Below are positions 59,637 to 64,000 of a DNA stretch of 64,000 nt, piece by piece. Position numbers and translations under genes: made by a program. The notes below the pieces were generated by a model. That model was not told the DNA's origin and ran no database searches. It saw nothing but the letters and a program-made list of their open reading frames with translations. The stretch lies in assembly GCF_002723955.1 (NCBI RefSeq), contig NZ_BEWN01000002.1:248001-312000 (forward strand). Reading direction: 5' to 3'. The DNA comes from Gluconobacter frateurii (lineage in GTDB: Bacteria > Pseudomonadota > Alphaproteobacteria > Acetobacterales > Acetobacteraceae). The first letter of the stretch is position 1, and each line of letters opens with the position of its first letter.

Positions 59637-60745
59637 TGCCTGAAACGGGATCGGGCGATCTGCGCTGGGCCATTGGATTGATGAGTGGGACGTCGCTCGA
59701 TGGCGTGGATGCGGCTCTTGTTCTGACGGATGGGGAACGCATTGCAGAATATGGGCCAGCGTTGACGCTTCCGTATGATCAGATGTTACGGGATCGGATG
59801 CGATTGCTTCTGGATCATGCCGTCGAACTTTCTGGAAGTGAGGCTGACCTGAAGGATGTCGAACGAGAAGTAACGCTCAGGCATGTTGAGGCTGTCAGCG
59901 CTCTTCGGCAGATGATGCCGACGATTGTACCGGACGTCGTTGGCTTCCACGGGCAAACTATTCTGCATCAGCCGGGCATGGGACGAAGCTGGCAGATTGG
60001 CGATGGTGCTTTGTTGCAGGAGCAATGTGGCATTCCCGTTATCTATGATTTCCGGGCGAGGGATCTGGACTATGGGGGAGAAGGAGCGCCGCTTGTTCCC
60101 GTCCTTCATGCCGCTCTTCTGGACCGAGAAGAGAAGTCTGTGGCTGTGTTGAATATCGGGGGGGTGGCGAACGTCACGCTGCTGGGGCCCGTGAAGGACG
60201 GTAATCGTCAGGTCTGGGCCTGCGATACGGGGCCAGGCAATGCTCTGCTGGATGACTGGGCGGAGCGTCATACGGGAACGGCTTGCGATACGAATGGCGC
60301 GCTGGCTAGCCGTGGGGTAGTGAAGCAGGACGTGTTGGAGCGTTTGCTGAATGGCTCTTATTTCAGTCGTCCCATGCCGAAATCCCTGGACCGGTTGAGC
60401 TTTCATGGGCCAGCTATGGAAGCTGTGCGGGGGCTTTCCGCTGAAGACGGAGCGGCCACGCTGCTAGAATTTACGGTGGAGGCGATTGCTCGGACGCCGA
60501 TGGAGTTTACGCCGGACAAGTGGTTTGTTGCGGGCGGAGGACGACACAATCCGGTACTGATGGATCGATTGCGGTCGCGCCTAGGAGACGTATCGTCTGT
60601 TGACGTTCTGGGATGGGATGGAGATGCGTTGGAGGCGCAGTGTTTTGCGCTTCTGGCTGTTCGTTATCTTCGACAGTTGCCTTCCTCGTGGCCTCAGACC
60701 ACGGGAACACGTCAGGCCTGCGTGGCAGGCCGCGCCGTAGCATGA
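59636..60745 (+). CDS. anmK: Anhydro-N-acetylmuramic acid kinase
   Basis: 369 residues. It hydrolyses the 1,6-anhydro ring and phosphorylates anhydro-MurNAc, giving the MurQ substrate. Motifs: IGLMSGTSLDGVDAALV, GFHGQTILHQPG, VAVLNIGGVANVT, ACDTGPGNALLDDW and WFVAGGGRHNPVLM. It overlaps murQ by one base. This step precedes MurQ in the pathway. Confidence 0.97.
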   Translation: MPETGSGDLRWAIGLMSGTSLDGVDAALVLTDGERIAEYGPALTLPYDQMLRDRMRLLLDHAVELSGSEADLKDVEREVTLRHVEAVSALRQMMPTIVPDVVGFHGQTILHQPGMGRSWQIGDGALLQEQCGIPVIYDFRARDLDYGGEGAPLVPVLHAALLDREEKSVAVLNIGGVANVTLLGPVKDGNRQVWACDTGPGNALLDDWAERHTGTACDTNGALASRGVVKQDVLERLLNGSYFSRPMPKSLDRLSFHGPAMEAVRGLSAEDGAATLLEFTVEAIARTPMEFTPDKWFVAGGGRHNPVLMDRLRSRLGDVSSVDVLGWDGDALEAQCFALLAVRYLRQLPSSWPQTTGTRQACVAGRAVA

Positions 60746-60763
60746 CGTGGTCTGCTTTTTGAC

Positions 60764-61186
60764 TTAGACCGGGGCGAGTTCAGGCCAGCCGGTTTCCGGG
60801 CGGTCAAGATGCGTGAGCAGGTCATGATCGCTGGTGTTTGTCAGATCCTTTGTCAGGGTCTTGAACAGCTTTTTGGTTGTTGGCTTGTCGAGATGCTCAC
60901 GGATGTCGTGCAGTGCCTGTGCCGGAGCAACGAGGAAAATGCCCTCGATATTGGAATCCTGTGCGGCTTTATTGATATGCGTCGCCAGATCTTTCGTGAA
61001 ATGGGTTTTGAGCTGCTCTTTTGGATTTGTGTGAGCTGCTTTGATGGACCCTACGTCTTTGGCTGCATCGGAGCCTTTATGCAGGTCAAAACTCTCTATG
61101 GTGCGAAGCTGGCTTCCTTCCAAACGAAGAAAGCGGCCTTTTTCGCCGTCAGCGATGACGTAAATGACTGGATCTTGAGTCGCCAT
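60764..61186 (-). CDS. Host-attachment-family protein (PF10116-like)
   Basis: 140 residues from ATG 61186 (ribosome site AAAGGACC; an in-frame start 21 bp earlier is possible). Pattern VIYVIADGEKGRFLRLEG at the start and IFLVAPAQALHDIREHL, with KTLTKDLTNTSDHDLLTHL, match the family annotated as required for attachment to host cells, a small eRF1-related fold also called baeRF. There is no signal peptide, so a direct surface role is doubtful. It is convergent with anmK. Confidence 0.78.
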   Translation of the reverse strand: MATQDPVIYVIADGEKGRFLRLEGSQLRTIESFDLHKGSDAAKDVGSIKAAHTNPKEQLKTHFTKDLATHINKAAQDSNIEGIFLVAPAQALHDIREHLDKPTTKKLFKTLTKDLTNTSDHDLLTHLDRPETGWPELAPV

Positions 61187-61433
61187 TGTCTTGGTCCTTT
61201 CGAACAATCAAATGTGTCCCTGTTTTAACGAGTAGAGGTTCGGGAAGTTGCGTACGCAAGGGGATTCTGGCCGATTCCTGAGACGCTAAATTCATGAAAA
61301 ACAAAGATTATTGCGCGTGGTAGTAAAGTTTTTGCGGGGCATATGAATTTTTTTCTTGAAACCCGGCGGCGATATGACCACTCTCAATATTGAGCCCACG
61401 GAAAACTTTCCCAGAGGGTTCAAGGAGGCGAAT

Positions 61434-61565
61434 ATGGCTCTGATGAATACTTTCATGCCGTATATCGGATCAATCGGCGCTGTCATGGCGGTTATTGTCT
61501 ATAACGCATCCCTAAGGGCTGAACGACCAAGCTTCTCCTATGCGCGTGTAAAGCGCCGACGATAG
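61434..61565 (+). CDS. Small single-span membrane protein, 43 residues
   Basis: ATG 61434 follows a near-perfect AAGGAGG ribosome site. The product is MALMNTFMPYIGSIGAVMAV and on through IVYNASLRAERPSFSYARVKRRR: one hydrophobic helix then a basic tail. Earlier in-frame starts at 61356 and 61374 exist, but the strong ribosome site decides for 61434. A hairpin-plus-T terminator directly follows. No family recognised. Confidence 0.65.
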   Translation: MALMNTFMPYIGSIGAVMAVIVYNASLRAERPSFSYARVKRRR

Positions 61566-61607
61566 CGTCCCGAAAGGGACGCGTATCCCGATACTCGATA
61601 CGTTTTT
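61565..61607 (+). terminator. Tandem hairpins and T-run after the small membrane protein
   Basis: First stem GCGTCCC-GAAA-GGGACGC with a GNRA-type tetraloop at 61565-61582, then CGTATC/GATACG at 61582-61602 followed by TTTTT. The first stem begins in the stop codon of the small gene. Confidence 0.8.
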
Positions 61608-61650
61608 CCTCTTTCGCCGTTGTTAGCCCTGTTTCACACTGAAGGGCACT

Positions 61651-62682
61651 ATGGCCTTTTTCTTTAAAAAACCACGCAATGCTTCTCCTCCTCATGGGCG
61701 GACTGGCGTTCTTCTCCTTAATCTCGGGACACCTGACGATACTGGCTACTTTGCCGTACGTCGTTACCTGAGTGAGTTTCTTTCTGATCGGCGCGTGATA
61801 GAAAGTCCGCCGTTGATCTGGCAGCCCATTTTGCAGGGCATCATTCTTACAAAACGTCCATTCGCCAGTGGTGCGAATTATGCACGCATCTGGGATCGCG
61901 AAGAGAATGCTTCGCCGTTGCGGGTTTATACCCAGCGACAGGCTGAGAAGCTGGCTTTGCGTCTCAAGGGTGACGGCGTGCCAGTTGAATGGGGAATGCG
62001 TTACGGGCAGCCATCTGTTGCACAGGGCCTTGAAAGCCTGATGGATCAGGGGTGTGACCGGATCATCAGCATTCCGCTTTATCCGCAGTATTCCGCGACG
62101 ACGACTGCGACAGCGAACGATCATCTTTTCCGCGCACTCATGAAATTACGCCGTCAGCCCGCTGTGCTGACGATGCCGTCTTTTCCGGATCACCCACTGT
62201 TTGTCCGGGCGTTGGAACAGTCTGTTCGTAAGACTTTGGAAGGTTTGTCTTTCAAGCCTCAAGCTGTTGTTGCGTCCTTTCATGGATTGCCGAAAACCTG
62301 CGTTGAAAAAGGCGATTCCTATCAGGAAGAGTGTCAGCGCACGATTGTGGCCTTGCGGAAAGCATTGGGATTCAGCGATGAGCAGATGCCGCTCACATTC
62401 CAGTCTCGCTTTGGGCCGCTGGAATGGATCCAGCCTTATACGGCACCTTATGTTACCGCGCTGCCCAAGCAGGGGATCACCAAGATTGCAGTAATTATGC
62501 CTGGCTTTATGTCGGATTGCATTGAGACACTCGACGAAATTGGTAATGAGCTTCGTGAGGAATTTATTCATGCCGGCGGTGAAGATTTCGCCCCGATTCC
62601 CTGTTTAAACGATACGGATGAAGCTATTGACCTTCTGGAAGGTCTATCCCGTTCTGCGCTCAAGGGTTTCCAGTTTTCCTGA
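61651..62682 (+). CDS. hemH: Ferrochelatase
   Basis: 343 residues. It inserts Fe2+ into protoporphyrin IX, the last step of protoheme synthesis. Signatures are GVLLLNLGTPDDTGYFAVRR, SDRRVIESPPLIW, IPLYPQYSATTTATAN, VASFHGLPKTCVEKGDSY with the metal-binding His, and VIMPGFMSDCIETLDEI with a Cys-containing C-terminal helix. Length fits the family. It is followed by a strong terminator. Confidence 0.97.
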   Translation: MAFFFKKPRNASPPHGRTGVLLLNLGTPDDTGYFAVRRYLSEFLSDRRVIESPPLIWQPILQGIILTKRPFASGANYARIWDREENASPLRVYTQRQAEKLALRLKGDGVPVEWGMRYGQPSVAQGLESLMDQGCDRIISIPLYPQYSATTTATANDHLFRALMKLRRQPAVLTMPSFPDHPLFVRALEQSVRKTLEGLSFKPQAVVASFHGLPKTCVEKGDSYQEECQRTIVALRKALGFSDEQMPLTFQSRFGPLEWIQPYTAPYVTALPKQGITKIAVIMPGFMSDCIETLDEIGNELREEFIHAGGEDFAPIPCLNDTDEAIDLLEGLSRSALKGFQFS

Positions 62683-62709
62683 GAGGCTGTTGAGAGCATT
62701 CGGAAAAGA

Positions 62710-62736
62710 AAACGCCCGGCTTCAGGCCGGGCGTTT
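62710..62736. terminator. Terminator between hemH and the convergent secreted protein gene
   Basis: AAACGCCCGGC and GCCGGGCGTTT form an 11-bp perfect stem around TTCAG, with A- and T-runs on the flanks that suit both directions. Confidence 0.93.
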
Positions 62737-62742
62737 CTGTTT

Positions 62743-63126
62743 TCAGAAGTGTTGGTTGGGCTGGGGAGCTGGCGCCGGTGTGTTTGGACCCGGCTCAGGA
62801 TGTTCGGCGTCGTACCATTCTGCTTTCTGCTTGGTGGACGCGGCATCATGATGGCGCTGCCACCAGCTGGCATTTGGATCTGCAGGGTGTTCCTTGTCCC
62901 AAAGGGCTGCCTTTTCGCGGAGATCCTTGCGATAGAGATGACGGCGATACATGCCAGCGGCACAACCACCCATAGCACCGACGACGGCGTGATGATTGGC
63001 GATATGGCCGCCGACAGCTCCGGCGGCGCCGTATTTGATGCAGCCGCCAGGTTCGGCAAGGGCGGCAGGAGCGGCGGTCAGAAGGGCTGCAAGAGCCAGT
63101 GCGGATCGCGTTAAGCGGATCGTCAT
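62743..63126 (-). CDS. Secreted glycine-zipper-like protein of unknown function
   Basis: 127 residues. Signal peptide (ALAALLTAAPAALA-EP) then a Gly/Ala-rich stretch (CIKYGAAGAVGGHIANHHAVV, GAMGGCAAGMY) like a glycine zipper, and a charged Trp/His/Pro-rich tail with SWWQRHHD and PNTPAPAPQPNQHF. Two cysteines flank the zipper. Glycine-zipper proteins are often envelope-associated. No specific family is claimed. Confidence 0.7.
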   Translation of the reverse strand: MTIRLTRSALALAALLTAAPAALAEPGGCIKYGAAGAVGGHIANHHAVVGAMGGCAAGMYRRHLYRKDLREKAALWDKEHPADPNASWWQRHHDAASTKQKAEWYDAEHPEPGPNTPAPAPQPNQHF

Positions 63127-63352
63127 GGTGGGTTTGGTCTCTCGTAAGTGTCTCTCTAGGGAAAAGAGACTTTCTAAGTGTCGAAATTAGGTCCGTGCAG
63201 GGAAGGTTTCAACTCTTCTCCTCTATGTCTGACATTTTAAGCTTGAACTGCATCCGGGTTTTTCATATAACTATGGCATTGAGCCATAATTCACTCAGCT
63301 GATGGTTCGATAATTCATATTGAGAATAAGATTTTACGAGAGGCTCATCCTG

Positions 63353-63715
63353 ATGGATGCAGCCTCTTTTTTTATGCGCCAAGCAGGATTTCAGAGTGTG
63401 GATATTCCCGGTTTGGACCTTTCTGGTCTGCTAGCTGACATCCCGGCCCGATATGAGCTTTGGGTGGCTTTGCTGATTATTGGATGCAAACTGGTTACGG
63501 TCTTTTTGCCTCCCCCACAGAATACATCACGATTGAACGGAATTTACCGTCTGGTGGCCCTTCTGGGGCTGAACATTGGCTGGGCTGCCAACCGTCTGGA
63601 ACGGCAGGTCAGCAAGAAGGTCGTTGTTTCGAAGGACGGAGAGGGCGTGAAAACAGACGCTGCTTCGGAAGCAACGGGCCCTTCTCCTGGCAAGGCTCCG
63701 CAACAAGGCGCCTGA
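63353..63715 (+). CDS. Small membrane protein of unknown function
   Basis: 120 residues from ATG 63353. A hydrophobic segment (LWVALLIIGCKLVTVFLPPP) and a weaker second one (YRLVALLGLNIGWAANRL) are followed by a hydrophilic Lys/Ser/Pro tail. No known domain recognised. It lies 42 bp before the start of the levansucrase-like gene on the same strand and may share its transcript. Confidence 0.55.
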   Translation: MDAASFFMRQAGFQSVDIPGLDLSGLLADIPARYELWVALLIIGCKLVTVFLPPPQNTSRLNGIYRLVALLGLNIGWAANRLERQVSKKVVVSKDGEGVKTDAASEATGPSPGKAPQQGA

Positions 63716-63757
63716 CAGGGTTATTTTTCAAACACTATTCATACGGATCATGAAAAT

Positions 63758-64000
63758 ATGAATGCTATTTCCAGCCGAATTCTGGATCAGCACACGGCTG
63801 TTCGTCGCGTGCTTCCGAACTATCGCTCGTCCCGGTGGACGATTGCCGATGCGCTGAAGGTTCGTACAGACGATCCGACGACGACAATGCCGGTAATCGA
63901 CTACAATTTCCCGGTCATGTCCAACGATGTGATGATCTGGGACAGTGGTGCCCTTCGTGACATGCATATGCGCACTGTTACGTATAAGGGCTGGTTTGTT
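63758..64000 (+). CDS. GH68 fructosyltransferase (levansucrase-like), 5' part only
   Basis: 81 codons reach the right edge without a stop. The sequence WTIADALKVRTDDPTTTMPVID, then YNFPVMSNDVMIWDSGALRDM and VTYKGW, matches the start of GH68 levansucrases such as the Zymomonas enzyme (WTRADAMKV...WDTWPLRD). The Asp of IWDSGALRD is at the catalytic nucleophile position. There is no N-terminal signal peptide, as in the Zymomonas enzyme, which would imply unconventional export. The family hydrolyses sucrose and builds levan. The substrate-determining remainder is outside the window. Confidence 0.83.
   Translation, partial: MNAISSRILDQHTAVRRVLPNYRSSRWTIADALKVRTDDPTTTMPVIDYNFPVMSNDVMIWDSGALRDMHMRTVTYKGWFV

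Noticed and set aside
1-64000. CRISPR arrays, rRNA genes, insertion sequences, toxin-antitoxin pairs and riboswitches
   Set aside because: None was recognised on reading; no regularly spaced repeats, transposase motifs or conserved leader structures were found.

Overview
The window looks like an ordinary chromosomal stretch of an acetic acid bacterium (Alphaproteobacteria, Acetobacteraceae), most likely Gluconobacter or a close relative. This is an inference from moderately GC-rich DNA, alphaproteobacterial-type GyrA and UvrA, a sucA gene standing alone, a sugar-porter/UDP-glucose dehydrogenase pair, and the start of a levansucrase-like (GH68) gene at the right edge. No rRNA, CRISPR array, insertion sequence, integrase or phage module was recognised. 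There is one tRNA, tRNA-Lys(UUU).

Layout. 0-1.4 kb: divergent pspA (cut by the left edge) and pspF, envelope stress. 1.7-5.1 kb: sulfate assimilation operon cysH-cysD-cysNC with overlapping or closely spaced genes and a strong terminator. 5.2-6.7 kb: an SDR reductase divergent from a MerR regulator, with a MerR-type 19-bp-spacer promoter between them. 7-11.7 kb: sugar:H+ symporter, UDP-glucose dehydrogenase, AsmA-like protein. 11.8-16.8 kb: phosphate block, two tandem OprP/OprO-type porins facing away from pstS, with a Pho-box-like element before pstS. 16.9-26.2 kb: drug-type MFS, small membrane proteins, a secreted creatininase-family protein translationally coupled to a secreted beta-propeller, a large MscS channel, and an HxlR regulator divergent from a PRISE-type reductase. 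26.3-29 kb: DsbD/ScsB and a secreted cupin.

29-36.1 kb is a compact purine (urate) catabolism locus: LysR regulator, flavoprotein urate hydroxylase candidate (HpyO type), allantoinase PuuE, OHCU decarboxylase, HIU hydrolase, NCS2 permease and, convergent, guanine deaminase. Together they would take guanine to xanthine, and urate through 5-hydroxyisourate and OHCU to allantoin and allantoate. Xanthine dehydrogenase is not in the window. 36.4-40.5 kb: an autotransporter-type heptosyltransferase, the tRNA U34 hydroxylase TrhO, a secreted NUP-family (purine nucleoside) protein and a degenerate CPBP-like membrane protein.

40.5-50.4 kb is housekeeping: uvrA/ssb divergent, a GNAT plus MmyB-like regulator divergent from a methyltransferase, then gyrA-coaD-ppi. 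50.9-52.6 kb: tRNA-Lys, a Dda/RecD-like helicase and a tiny lipoprotein. 52.7-62.7 kb: sucA, an alpha/beta hydrolase, a 2OG-Fe(II) oxygenase, asd, the peptidoglycan-recycling pair murQ-anmK, a host-attachment-family protein, a 43-residue membrane protein and hemH. 62.7-64 kb: two small secreted or membrane proteins and the first 81 codons of a GH68 fructosyltransferase.

No clearly new multi-gene system was found. The most interesting items are the secreted creatininase/beta-propeller pair, the HpyO-type urate pathway, the MerR and Pho regulatory sites, a heptosyltransferase without a visible autotransporter, a NUP protein with a signal peptide, and very small membrane proteins. All function calls come from reading the sequence and knowledge of families; no database search was run.
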